A DNA stretch of 64,000 nt, from contig LARU01000002.1 of the NCBI GenBank assembly GCA_001274695.2, forward strand, positions 930,001-994,000, in the 5' to 3' direction. The notes under the pieces are model-generated. The model ran no database searches. It saw only the letters and a list, made by a program, of their open reading frames with translations, and was not told the origin of the DNA. A program made the position numbers and the translations under genes. Shown here one piece after another: positions 17,327 to 28,511 of the stretch. Source of the stretch: Azoarcus sp. PA01 (GTDB lineage Bacteria; Pseudomonadota; Gammaproteobacteria; Burkholderiales; Rhodocyclaceae). The first letter of the stretch is position 1; each line of letters opens with the position of its first letter.

Positions 17327-18280
17327 ATGAAGAAAGTACTCGGCTACTGGTTCGGCGTGCTGCGCCGCGCGGTGAATTACTGGCTCGACAGCGACGCGTT
17401 CATCCACGCCGCAGCGCTCGCGTTCTTCACCGTGTTCTCGGTTGCCCCGGTCGTCATCATCGTCGTCAGCATCGTCGGCGCGGTGCTCGGCGAGGACGCC
17501 GCGCGCGGCCAGATCGCCACGCAGCTCGAACAGGCGATCGGCCCGGAAGCCGCCGAAGCGGTGCAGACCGCCGTCGCAAGCAGCCGGCTCGAAGCCAGCG
17601 GCCTGTTGCCGACGCTCGTCGGCATCGGCGCGATGCTGTTTGGTGCGACGACCGTGTTCGCGCAGATGCAGCGCTCGCTGAACGCGATCTGGGGAGTGAT
17701 GGCGAAACCGTCGCGCAGCAGCGTCTTCCTGCTCGTCAAGGCGCGCCTGCTGTCGCTGATGGTGGTGCTGGCGATCGGCTTCGTGCTGCTGGTATCGCTG
17801 CTGCTGAGCGTGATCCTGAACTCGATCATCGCCTTCGCGAGCGACTGGCTCCCGGTGCCGGCGCCATTGCTCGCCGGCGTCGAGATGTTGGTGTCGCTCG
17901 CAGTCGTCACGCTGCTGTTCGGGACGATCTTCCGCGTGTTGCCGGACGTGATCCTGCGCTGGAAGGACGTCGCGCTCGGCGCCTTCGTCACGGCGGCGCT
18001 GTTCACGTTCGGCCGGTCGCTGATTGCGCTGTATCTGGCGAAGACGGCACCGGCTTCGACGTACGGCGCCGCGGGCTCGCTGGTGCTGCTGCTGTTATGG
18101 GTGAACTATTCGTCGCTGATCCTGCTGTTCGGCGCGGCGTTCACGCGCGCGCACCGCGAATGCCGCGGACTGCCGGTCCGGCCGCGCCATTCGGCGGTGC
18201 TGGTGCATACCGAAGTGGTCGAGGAAAAAGTTTCCGACCTCGAAGGCCGACCGCCGCCGCAACCGCCGTCGTCGGCGTGA
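17327..18280 (+). CDS. YihY/BrkB-family inner-membrane protein
   Basis: This 317-residue protein has six predicted transmembrane helices and the family signature near the N-terminus (HAAALAFFTVFSVAPVVIIVV). Later family segments include LLPTLVGIGAMLFGATTVFAQ, LPDVILRWKDVALGAFVTA and YGAAGSLVLLLLWVNYSSLILLFGAAFTR. These proteins were once called ribonuclease BN by error; their function is unsettled. The C-terminal tail is cytoplasmic and Pro-rich. The ATG 17327 has GCGAGGAGCTGTCC in front. Confidence 0.92.
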   Translation: MKKVLGYWFGVLRRAVNYWLDSDAFIHAAALAFFTVFSVAPVVIIVVSIVGAVLGEDAARGQIATQLEQAIGPEAAEAVQTAVASSRLEASGLLPTLVGIGAMLFGATTVFAQMQRSLNAIWGVMAKPSRSSVFLLVKARLLSLMVVLAIGFVLLVSLLLSVILNSIIAFASDWLPVPAPLLAGVEMLVSLAVVTLLFGTIFRVLPDVILRWKDVALGAFVTAALFTFGRSLIALYLAKTAPASTYGAAGSLVLLLLWVNYSSLILLFGAAFTRAHRECRGLPVRPRHSAVLVHTEVVEEKVSDLEGRPPPQPPSSA

Positions 18281-18399
18281 GGACGGAACCGTCGGCAAAA
18301 GGTGCCGGCGATGCAAAATGAGAAGCGAACAGCACCCAGCGCTGGCGCGGAAGAACCGGCGCGAGCGCTGCGATCCCCGCGCTCCGCACGGACGGGGAT

Positions 18400-19596
18400 T
18401 CACTGTTCGGCAGGCTTCAGCGCGATTTCGAAATCCCGGCCCGGATCGAGCGACAGCACGAGCGCGGCGAAGCGCAGCCGCGCTGCCTCGCGCGACGCTG
18501 CGCTCCAGCCCGAACCTTCGGTCATGAAAGGCCCTTCCGGGTGGAAATTCCACTGCGTCGGCCCGACGATCGAGTACTCGGCGACACACCCGTCGTCAAG
18601 CCGCACGGCGTGCAGCACCAGGCCCCGCGCAGTCTCGACCCACGCGAGTCCTGCCCGCTCGCCGAGCGGTGCCGCGTCGAGCAGCATCGGCATGTCGTCC
18701 GCGAGCGGGTGACGCAGACGGCTCGCACAATCCGCCAGGTCGATGACGCGCGCAAACAGGCGTGCGGCGATGCGGTGGCCTTTCTTCAGCAGGATGCGCA
18801 CGAGCATCGAGCCGGCATGGCGCGCGAGCACGCCGGTTTCATGCGCCTGCCCGTGCAGCGACGGCGTGCGACAGAACTGCGGCGAAGGGAGCCCGCCGAG
18901 CGTCTCGCCCCACGCCTGCGCCGACAGCAACGGCAGAAGCGGCACGGCTTCGTGCTCTGCGGTCGATGGGCCGATTTCGATCAGGTCGGCGAGCGCCTCG
19001 CCGATCGTGCCGCCTTGTCGGGCACGCTCGACCAACTCGCGCAACGCCGTCGGCTCGCGCGTCGCGCGGAAGAAGCCCCCGAGCAGTTCGACCGCGACCA
19101 GATCGAGCAGATCGCCGCCGAGTTCGTAAGCTGCCCGCGCGTCGCCGATCTGCGCGAGTCCGTGGTGCAACACGGCGAAGCGCTCGCGTCGCGGCGCGTG
19201 GCCGAACAGCACCGGCCAGTCGAGCATCAGCCGCGACAGATGCTCCTGCGCGGTTTCCGCGGCGATCGTGCGCTCCTCGGCGCGCGCTTCGCTGCGCCCC
19301 GCCCCTTCGGCACCGGCGCCGGCAAAGGCCGCGACCGCCGCAATCGTCTGCGCCCGAGGAGCCGTTGCGCACAGCCCGGGGAGCCGCCCGAGCGCTTCCG
19401 CGACCGTGCAGCCGACGAGCGGCTGCGTATCCGGCAGGCAGGAATCGAGGAGGGCCGGCGCGGTGACGCGCTCGCCATCCCAGCGCGCCTCGATGTGCAG
19501 CGGCTCGCGCGGCGCGCGCCGCTCCCGAACTCGTTGTCCGGCCGCCGCCGCGGCAATTCCGACACTGCGAGCTCCCGCTACCACCCCTTCGAACAT
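18400..19596 (-). CDS. HupK-like hydrogenase large-subunit homologue lacking the NiFe cysteines
   Basis: This 398-residue protein resembles the large subunit of NiFe hydrogenases, in the manner of HupK accessory proteins. The N-terminal CxxC region is reduced to LGRLPGLCATAPRAQ and the C-terminal DPCxxC region to LSLDPGRDFEI, so it cannot hold the NiFe centre. HupK-type proteins take part in assembling the large subunit during uptake hydrogenase maturation. No other hydrogenase gene is in the window, so it is an orphan here. The start is ATG 19596, with AAGGAGGGGTC directly upstream; the frame is open beyond it but without support. The family call is moderate. Confidence 0.72.
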   Translation of the reverse strand: MFEGVVAGARSVGIAAAAAGQRVRERRAPREPLHIEARWDGERVTAPALLDSCLPDTQPLVGCTVAEALGRLPGLCATAPRAQTIAAVAAFAGAGAEGAGRSEARAEERTIAAETAQEHLSRLMLDWPVLFGHAPRRERFAVLHHGLAQIGDARAAYELGGDLLDLVAVELLGGFFRATREPTALRELVERARQGGTIGEALADLIEIGPSTAEHEAVPLLPLLSAQAWGETLGGLPSPQFCRTPSLHGQAHETGVLARHAGSMLVRILLKKGHRIAARLFARVIDLADCASRLRHPLADDMPMLLDAAPLGERAGLAWVETARGLVLHAVRLDDGCVAEYSIVGPTQWNFHPEGPFMTEGSGWSAASREAARLRFAALVLSLDPGRDFEIALKPAEQ

Positions 19597-19784
19597 GACC
19601 CCTCCTTGCCCCGGTGTCCGCGATCCGCGTTCCGTCGTCATTGTGATTCGCTCACGAGATTCGCTCACTAGAGGCGGCGGCTGCGGCGGGAAGTCATGAT
19701 AGGCGCCCAGGTGGCGCGGGGAAAGTCCGGAGCCGCAATCGAAGTGCGGCATCCGGAGCGAAGGGGGCGCTGCAAAGCGCCGCT

Positions 19785-20836
19785 TCAGCGCGACTCGAGC
19801 ACCAGGCGGCCGTTGAGCGGCTGGATCGGCCGTCCGTTGCGTGGATAAAGACGCGCGAAGACGCGCACCTGCTCCGCCGATATCTTCACCGGCTCCTTCA
19901 TGACTGCCCACACGACGCCTTCGGTGCAAGGCGGCGTGACCAGCGATCCGGCGTACAGGTAGTGGGCGGGACTGGCCGGCAGGAGGCTGGCGAGCTCGAT
20001 CGGCGACGCCGGTGCGTAGCTGCTGCCGCGCTCCAGGGGCAGGCTGTTCCACAGTGCCTGAATCAGCGGATGTTCGCCAGCGGCGCCTTCGAGCAGCACC
20101 GCGACAACGGCGGTGCGTCCGGCCGCGTCGCGATGATGGAAATGCACTGCCATGTCGGACGCCTGCCCGCCCACGCGTGCGAGTGATGGACGGTGGAACT
20201 CGAGATGCTCGAGTTCATATCGCCGGCCACGGATCTCGACGCCCATGCCTTCGCCGACCCGCACTTCGAGCGTGCGCCCCGTGTCGGTGATGTGAAACTG
20301 CGTCTCCCGGTAATCGAAACGCAGCGCCTCGAGATCGACGGCGACGCCGCCGCCCAGCTCGATCGGCGACTGGCGCCGACCGTCGGCACACAGCGACCAG
20401 TCCGCCCGCAGCCTGCCCCAGTGCTCCGGGCCCGTCGCGCCTTCGTAGCTCCAGGCCGCATCGCTCGCGACGGGAACCCCGGCGGCTGGCAGAGTCTTCG
20501 GGAGCGCTGGCCGCGAAGCCTGCGCCGCACGCAACTCCGCCACCGTTACCGGCACGGGTTCCGGCACGGGTTCCGGCTCTGGTTCGGGCTCTGGCTTCAC
20601 TTTCGGTTTCGCTTCGGGCAGGGGTGCAGTCGAAGCGACGGGGGCACGTACCGTTGAGGACGGCGCTTTCGGTGGCGGTTCCGCAGGCGCCTGCAGGGCG
20701 ACCGCTGCGAGCCTGACCGGGGAGCCGATCGTCGAATCGTCGATCACGGCCGCCGTCGCGGCGACGACATCGTGCGCAACTTTTTGCAGGTCGCGCACCG
20801 ACGCGGGCCGACAGATTTCCTGCCAGGGACTAAACC
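19785..20836 (-). pseudogene. Alpha-carbonic-anhydrase-like 3' part of a gene split by an IS element
   Basis: The remaining 350 codons encode a helical segment, a repetitive Pro-Glu-rich linker (KPEPEPEPEPVPEPVPV) and an alpha-carbonic-anhydrase-like domain of about 215 residues: HWGRLRADWSLCADGRRQSP, LEHLEFHRPSL, MAVHFHHRD and LYAGSLVTPPCTEGVVW. The usual first zinc His of the FHxH motif appears to be Glu, so CO2 hydration is doubtful. The frame runs without a stop into the 7-bp repeat at 20830-20836. There it would continue into the signal-peptide fragment at 23363-23749 if the IS were removed, giving RLWFSPWQEIC and a 477-residue secreted protein. An internal ATG at 20798 exists but lacks a signal peptide. 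Confidence 0.82.
20830..20836. repeat. Left copy of 7-bp direct repeat CTAAACC flanking the IS
   Basis: CTAAACC occurs here and at 23361-23367. Deleting one copy plus the DNA between them rejoins the two gene halves in frame at a shared TTT codon, which fixes the insertion boundaries. Confidence 0.8.
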
Positions 20837-20921
20837 GCTCGCGCGGTAGGGCGTGCTGAACCGCTTCGGATGGTCAGGACGTCGCGGGTGTGCATCGGCA
20901 GTGCTCTGCCATGTTGGAAAT

Positions 20922-20940
20922 GAGGCGATCCGCCTCGTTT
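20922..20940 (+). terminator. Hairpin with T-run at the left end of the IS
   Basis: GAGGCG at 20922-20927 pairs with CGCCTC at 20931-20936 over a three-base loop and is followed by GTTTTC. It lies 20 bases before the recombinase ATG. It could block read-through from outside into the IS genes, or form part of the element's terminus. Confidence 0.45.
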
Positions 20941-20956
20941 TCGACAGGAGCAAGCC

Positions 20957-21832
20957 ATGGAAACCCAGAAGCCGAGCATCAGTCCGTTGCGCCAACGCAT
21001 GATCGAGGACATGCGGATGCGCAAACTGGGCGATCGAACCCAGGAAGGGTACGTGCGCGCCGTACGCTACTTCGCGAAGTATCTTGGGCGCTCCCCCGAT
21101 ACCGCGACCGTCGAGGATCTGCGGAACTACCAGCTGTACCTGGTGGATCACGGGACGTCGCCCACGTCGCTCAACGCGGCAATCTGCGGCTTGAAGTTCT
21201 TCTTCACCGTCACGCTCGACCGTCCCGAGCTGATGGCCAAGATGCAGCCGGTGCATCTGCCGCGCAAGCTGCCGGTGATCCTGAGTCCGGACGAGGTGAA
21301 GCGCCTGATCGCTGCGGCCGGCAACCTGAAACACCAAACCGCCCTGGCACTGGCCTATGCGACGGGCCTGCGCATCAGCGAAGTCGTGTCCCTGAAGGTC
21401 GCCGACATCGACAGCCAGCGCATGACGCTGCGGGTTGAACAAGGCAAGGGCCAGAAGGATCGCTATGCGATGCTTTCGCCGTTGCTGCTGCAACGGCTGC
21501 GCGTGTGGTGGCGAGTGGCCCATGCGCAGGGCAAGATGCTCGATGGCGGCTGGCTGTTCCCTGGTCAGGATCCGGTCCGACACCTCAGCGCCCGGCAACT
21601 CGACCGCGCCATCCACGCAGCCGCCGACGAAGCCGGCATCGACAAGCGGGTATCGATGCACTCGCTGCGCCATGCCTTTGCCACCCACCTGCTGGAGCAG
21701 AAGGTCGACATCCGCCTGATCCAGGTCCTGCTCGGGCACAAGAAGCTGGAAACCACCGCCCTGTATGCCCAGGTCGCCACCGACATCCTGCGCGAGATCG
21801 TCAGCCCGTTGGAGAAGCTGAACTCGCCGTAG
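20957..21832 (+). CDS. Tyrosine recombinase (XerD-like) of the IS91-type element
   Basis: This 291-residue phage-integrase-family protein has an N-terminal core-binding domain (residues 10-95) and a catalytic domain. The active-site residues are visible: Arg in TGLRISEVVSLK, HxxR in MHSLRHAFATHLLE, His in LLGHKKLETT and the nucleophile Tyr in TALYAQVATDI. It is intact. Recombinases of this type accompany a subset of IS91-family transposases, where they may resolve or integrate intermediates. ACAGGAGCAAGCC precedes the ATG. The stop lies seven bases before the transposase ATG, so the two are cotranscribed. Confidence 0.93.
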   Translation: METQKPSISPLRQRMIEDMRMRKLGDRTQEGYVRAVRYFAKYLGRSPDTATVEDLRNYQLYLVDHGTSPTSLNAAICGLKFFFTVTLDRPELMAKMQPVHLPRKLPVILSPDEVKRLIAAAGNLKHQTALALAYATGLRISEVVSLKVADIDSQRMTLRVEQGKGQKDRYAMLSPLLLQRLRVWWRVAHAQGKMLDGGWLFPGQDPVRHLSARQLDRAIHAAADEAGIDKRVSMHSLRHAFATHLLEQKVDIRLIQVLLGHKKLETTALYAQVATDILREIVSPLEKLNSP

Positions 21833-21839
21833 CGCCGCC

Positions 21840-23006
21840 ATGGGGCGGCCTGCCCTGGAGGTCGCCGACATCTTCCGCACCCATGGCCCCGCGTGGCGAA
21901 CAAAGCAGTCAGGCCACCTGAGCCTCGGTCAGCTCAAGGTCATGTCGGCCATCGAACAGTGCCGTACCGCGGCGCTGGGCGGACACGCATTGCGTTGCAA
22001 TGCCTGCGGGCATGAGGAGATCAGCTACAACTCCTGCCGCAATCGACATTGCCCCAAGTGCCAGGCGCGTGCCGCGCAGCGCTGGCTCGAGGCCCGACAG
22101 GCCGATCTGCTGCCCGTCGAGTACTACCACGTCGTCTTCACGCTGCCCGAACCGATCAGCACCATCGCCTACACCAACAAGGCGGTGATCTACCGGCTGT
22201 TGTTCGACGTCGCAGCGGAAACGCTGACGACCATCGCCGCCGATCCGAAACACCTCGGCGCCCAGATCGGCGCCACCCTGGTCCTGCACACCTGGGGTTC
22301 GGCATTGACGCATCATCCCCACGTGCATGGCATCGTCCCCGGCGGTGGAATTTCTCCAGACGGCAAACGCTGGGTCGCTTGCCGGCGCGGGTTCTTCCTG
22401 CCGGTGCGCGTGCTGTCGCGTCTGTTCCGTCGGCGCTTCATCGAGGAACTCGAGAAGCTCTATCGCGCCGGCCAGCTGCAATTCTTCGGCGAGCACGAGC
22501 CCCTGGCCGATGCCGGCGCGTTCGGCCAGTGGTTGGTGCCGCTGCGCAGGTGCGAGTGGGTGGTGTATGCCAAGCGTCCGTTCGCCGGTCCCGAGGCCGT
22601 ATTGGCCTATCTCTCCCGCTACACCCACCGGGTGGCCATCTCGAACCGCCGATTGGTGGCGATGGATGAGCACGGCGTGTCCTTCCGCTGGAAGGACTAC
22701 CGCGCCAAGGGGCGTACCCGCCACAAGACGATGACGCTCGCCGCCGATGAGTTCATGCGGCGCTTCCTGCTGCATGTGTTGCCAACGGGTTTCCACCGCA
22801 TCCGTCACTACGGACTGCTGGCCAATGCCGGGCGACTGCAGAATCTGGCGAGGGCGCGTACCTTGCTCGATGTGCCTCGACCCGAACCGGTCGACAACGA
22901 AAGCGCCGTCACGCCACCGCCGACCTTCGTCTGTCGCTGCTGCGGCGCCGCCATGCTGGTCGTCGAGATCCTTATGCGTCGACAGCCGATTCGCGCTCCA
23001 CCATGA
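21840..23006 (+). CDS. IS91-family transposase
   Basis: This 388-residue rolling-circle transposase has an N-terminal zinc-binding segment (CNACGHEEISYNSCRNRHCPKCQ region, residues about 55-80), the HUH metal motif in LTHHPHVHGIVPGGG and the catalytic Tyr region AYLSRYTHRVAISNRR. A C-terminal Cys pair (CRCCG) lies near residue 370. All the expected parts are present, so the protein looks functional. Confidence 0.93.
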   Translation: MGRPALEVADIFRTHGPAWRTKQSGHLSLGQLKVMSAIEQCRTAALGGHALRCNACGHEEISYNSCRNRHCPKCQARAAQRWLEARQADLLPVEYYHVVFTLPEPISTIAYTNKAVIYRLLFDVAAETLTTIAADPKHLGAQIGATLVLHTWGSALTHHPHVHGIVPGGGISPDGKRWVACRRGFFLPVRVLSRLFRRRFIEELEKLYRAGQLQFFGEHEPLADAGAFGQWLVPLRRCEWVVYAKRPFAGPEAVLAYLSRYTHRVAISNRRLVAMDEHGVSFRWKDYRAKGRTRHKTMTLAADEFMRRFLLHVLPTGFHRIRHYGLLANAGRLQNLARARTLLDVPRPEPVDNESAVTPPPTFVCRCCGAAMLVVEILMRRQPIRAPP

Positions 23007-23360
23007 TCCACCGCCTGCAGTTCTCTCGTCACACGACAGCATCGGCACCCGAATTCCCGGCGCCGACAGCGGCCGGCTGTTGCTCGATGCCGTATCGCCA
23101 GCATTCGCCGCTTCCGGCACGCGCGATCGTGGCGCCAATGACCGCCCTCGGTGCCGAGCTGCGCGTCGCCGACGGTTCGATGCGCCAATCATCGGTCATC
23201 CCGGGAACAGCGACTGACTTCAAATCCCCATAGGTCGCGCCCTGCCCAAACCGCGCGGCAGCATTCCGCGGTTTCGTCCCTGGAGGTTTATTCAACGTCT
23301 GCCCGCAGGCGCTCTCGCGTCATCCAGCCTCGTCACGTGGAGGGCAGACGTCAAACAAAC
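23007..23360. other. Right end of the IS element, noncoding with two inverted repeats
   Basis: This stretch of 354 bases holds no supportable gene. It contains a hairpin, AAACCGCG (23248-23255) with CGCGGTTT (23267-23274), and a wider inverted repeat, GTCTGCCC (23297-23304) with GGGCAGAC (23342-23349), close to the boundary. Hairpins near the 3' end are expected for the origin end of IS91 elements; which of the two matters is unknown. Confidence 0.5.
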
Positions 23361-23749
23361 CTAAACCACAACCGCTCATCGACGCTGTTGCGCGCTGCCG
23401 ATATCGGCCGCTGGTCGAGCACCGCTTCTTCGCGCAGCACGAACTGGCGCGCATCGAGGTACACGCGCTTGACGGTCTGGAAGCTGCGGTTGTGGCAATC
23501 GAAGCGGTTCAGCGCTTTCACCACGGCATAGCCTTCCGCAGCCGAGCGTTCCGGTGACAGCACGATCCGTCCCCACGCGACCTTGCTGCCGGCATCGGAC
23601 GCCATGACGCTGGAACGGTCGACCTCGACCTGGCGCTCGCGGTCCCTGACGACGACCTCCCACTGGCCGGCGAGCGCGGCAAAGCTGACGAATGCCGGCG
23701 CGACGAGCAGGCAGCGGTGCAGGTGGGGCAGCGGGAATTTCATCGTCAT
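23351..23749 (-). pseudogene. Signal peptide and adhesin-E-like 5' part of the split carbonic-anhydrase-like gene
   Basis: This fragment encodes a signal peptide (HRCLLVAPAFVSFAALAGQ) and about 105 residues resembling the surface-adhesin-E-type domain (GQWEVVVRDRERQVEVDRSS, VVKALNRFDCHNRSFQTVKR). Codons up to Phe at 23363-23365 belong to the original gene. The last codons and the stop at 23351-23353 are IS sequence. Joined to the fragment ending at 19785, it would give one secreted protein. In its present form a truncated secreted product could still be made. Confidence 0.8.
23361..23367. repeat. Right copy of 7-bp direct repeat CTAAACC flanking the IS
   Basis: This matches 20830-20836 and sits in the same codon phase of the interrupted gene (GGTTTAG on the coding strand). 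Confidence 0.8.
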
Positions 23750-23924
23750 CAGGAAGGCCGGGAGGTGTTACGGTCTTCGGCCGGGTTCGGGATATCTTTA
23801 GCGACAACCGGCTGCGATTCGTGAACGGGTGAAGAGTCCGCGGAGCCGGCGGCGATCCGTTTCGGCTTGCGCTTCGAATGCCTGTCTTCCCATCGACGCA
23901 CCACGTCGGTAGAATTCGCGCCGT

Positions 23925-24023
23925 CATCAGGGAGTAGCCGCCCGCGCCTTCGCGGGGACCACGTCAACAGACTTGCCCGTCGGGCATGGCGTGGCCAGCC
24001 TTCGGGCCTGGCGAGACTTTTGG
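23925..24023 (+). ncRNA. yybP-ykoY (manganese) riboswitch
   Basis: The leader of the GDT1-type gene shows the family hallmarks: the 5' conserved CATCAGGGAGTAGCC, a variable GC hairpin (CCGCGCCTTCGCGGGG), ACGTCAACAGACTTGCCC, a second hairpin (CCAGCCTTCGGGCCTGG) and the closing GCGAGACTTTTGG. This class binds Mn2+ and usually turns on efflux genes. It ends about 70 bases before the ATG, leaving room for an expression platform. Confidence 0.82.
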
Positions 24024-24094
24024 CTGCATGCCTTCCGATTTTTCGGGCCCGGGAGGCGTGCAGTCATCGGTCATCAGCCGGCCCGGAGAACCTG

Positions 24095-24673
24095 ATGATT
24101 TTTCCTTCCGAAGCTTTCCTGATGTCCTCGGGCATCGTCGCGCTCGCCGAGATCGGCGACAAGACCCAGCTGCTCGCCTTCATGCTCGCGGCGCGCTTCC
24201 GTCGCCCGTGGCCGATCGTCGCCGGCATCCTGATCGCGACTGTCGCGAACCATATGTTCGCCGGCGCCGTCGGCACGTGGATCACGACGCTGCTCGGGCC
24301 GGAGCTGCTGCGCTGGGTGCTCGGCGCGTCTTTCCTCGCGATGGCGGTGTGGATCCTGGTCCCGGACAAGCTCGACGACGACGATCTCGCCACGCCGAAG
24401 CTCGGCGTGCTCGCGACGACGATCGTCGCGTTCTTCCTCGCCGAGATGGGCGACAAGACGCAGATCGCGACGGTCGCGCTCGCTGCGCAGTACGGCGCCT
24501 TCGCTGCAGTCGTCGCCGGCACGACCTTCGGCATGATGGTCGCGAACGTGCCGGCGGTCGTCGCCGGCGACCGCTTCGCGAACCGGTTGCCGATCCGCCT
24601 GATCCACGGCATCGCGGCGGCATTGTTCGCAGTGCTCGGCGTCGCCGCGCTCGCGGGCTTCGGCGGCGGGTGA
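24095..24673 (+). CDS. GDT1/UPF0016 family Mn2+/Ca2+ exporter-like membrane protein
   Basis: This 192-residue inner-membrane protein has six predicted helices in two homologous halves. Each half carries the family signature, ALAEIGDKTQLLAF near residue 20 and FLAEMGDKTQIATV near 118. GDT1/MneA-type proteins export Mn2+, which fits the manganese riboswitch in front. The start is ATG 24095 with CCCGGAGAACCTG upstream; the longer open frame upstream overlaps the riboswitch and is not used. The acidic loop DKLDDDDLATP connects the halves. Confidence 0.93.
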   Translation: MIFPSEAFLMSSGIVALAEIGDKTQLLAFMLAARFRRPWPIVAGILIATVANHMFAGAVGTWITTLLGPELLRWVLGASFLAMAVWILVPDKLDDDDLATPKLGVLATTIVAFFLAEMGDKTQIATVALAAQYGAFAAVVAGTTFGMMVANVPAVVAGDRFANRLPIRLIHGIAAALFAVLGVAALAGFGGG

Positions 24674-24763
24674 TTCCATCAGGCGTGCATGAGGAAATGA
24701 ACGGTTTCGATCGCGACGCTAAAAATCCTTGCCGAAGCCCGTGGCGTCCGGTAACGTTCGCAG

Positions 24764-24850
24764 CTCGTTGGGGGTGCCCGTGCGGCTTTCGCACGCGCTG
24801 AGAAAAACCCTTTGAACCTGATCCGGATCGCACCGGCGTAGGGAAACGCT
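24764..24850 (+). ncRNA. TPP (THI-element) riboswitch
   Basis: The TPP aptamer hallmarks are present: GTTGGGGGTGCCC, a CGTGCGGCTTTCGCACG hairpin, GCTGAGAAAAACCCTTTGAACCTGATCCGGAT and CCGGCGTAGGGAAACG. It sits 57 bases before thiD and should repress the thiD-thiC operon when thiamine pyrophosphate is plentiful. Confidence 0.96.
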
Positions 24851-24906
24851 TTCATGCAGACCTGTTCACCACCGCTCCAGCGATTCTCCCGCACGGGACT
24901 GCGCGC

Positions 24907-27731
<2,825 letters not shown>

Positions 27732-27796
27732 GGCTTCCAAGCTTTCGCTTCGTACCGGCAACCGCGGCCCGGAAATTACGCCTTCGGCTCGTCCGC

Positions 27797-28255
27797 CTAC
27801 GCGGTCTCGATGAGCGAAGCGACGACCGGACCGGGACGCGGCTGGGGACCGGGACCGGGCTGAGGCGGTGGGTAGGGGTCCGGCCCGGGCTGCGGAACCG
27901 GGGTTGGCGGGCTCGGATCCGGTTCCGGCGTCGGTCCCGGGCCAGGCTGCGGATCGGGGTTCGGGTTCGGGTTCGGGTTCGGGTTCGGGTTCGGGTTCGG
28001 GTTCGGGTTCGGAGTCGGGTTCGGGTTCGGATACGGCTCCGGGTTGGGGGTCGGGTAAGGGCCGGGATGAGGAGACGGAGTGGGGTCCGGCGTCTTCCCC
28101 GGGACGGGGTCGCCGATCGACGACCGCAGGGCCATGAGGACCGGAGCCCTCAGGTCCGCCGGGAGTCCGACGGAACACAACCTTCGGCGCCGGAAACCCG
28201 CTGTCGAAATGCCGGTGGCGATGAGGCTGAAGCGGGTCGTAGTCGGAATGGCCAT
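27797..28255 (-). CDS. Pro-Asn repeat protein of unknown function
   Basis: This 152-residue frame has an ordinary N-terminal third and then a low-complexity Pro-rich region with about ten Pro-Asn units, changing to Pro-Gly/Pro-Asp. GCGGAGTTCAAAAA in front of the ATG is a credible ribosome site. There is no signal peptide by eye and no known domain. The repeat is written in DNA as GGGTTC hexamers on the plus strand (27957-28030), so the copy number may vary between strains. The GC-rich repeat could also create a false frame, hence moderate confidence. Confidence 0.5.
   Translation of the reverse strand: MAIPTTTRFSLIATGISTAGFRRRRLCSVGLPADLRAPVLMALRSSIGDPVPGKTPDPTPSPHPGPYPTPNPEPYPNPNPTPNPNPNPNPNPNPNPNPNPDPQPGPGPTPEPDPSPPTPVPQPGPDPYPPPQPGPGPQPRPGPVVASLIETA
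27957..28030. repeat. GGGTTC hexanucleotide tandem repeat
   Basis: Roughly ten near-perfect copies of the hexamer lie end to end, with one degenerate unit (GGAGTC). They encode the Pro-Asn run of the minus-strand protein, so slippage by whole units would keep that frame. Confidence 0.9.
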
Positions 28256-28511
28256 TTTTTGAACTCCGCATGAATGCGCCTTCAGGCGCGAGTGGGGGAA
28301 GCGGCGCCCCGCTTGCTATCAACGCCGGCGGGACCGTCGGCGATTCCCTGCAAACCGCACTCCCGCGATGCCTTCGGCGCGCGCCCCCGCATCGGGGAGC
28401 GTCGGCACCCCGTTAACGCGACTGCTTGTGGGCAAAAAATCCGCTCCGCGCTTCATCGCTGCGGCGCCGGATGAGACAATCGCACCCTCATCCCGCCAAT
28501 CCGAGTCCGCC

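Larger units (their letters stand above)
20837..23360 (+). mobile_element. IS91-family insertion element with tyrosine recombinase and transposase
   Basis: This element of about 2.5 kb carries a tyrosine recombinase gene and an HUH-type IS91 transposase gene on the plus strand. It lies in the opposite orientation to the gene it interrupts. The boundaries follow from restoration of the interrupted frame and the CTAAACC repeats. Both genes look intact, so the element may be active. IS91 elements move by rolling-circle transposition and usually make no target duplication, so the 7-bp repeat is unusual. Confidence 0.85.

Noticed and set aside
23248..23274. Hairpin as a transcription terminator of the transposase gene
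   Set aside because: It lies 240 bases after the transposase stop and has no U-run; its place in the IS right end makes an origin or end structure more likely.
27957..28030. GGGTTC array as a CRISPR or structural satellite
   Set aside because: The units are six bases long without spacers and fall inside a coding frame as Pro-Asn codons.
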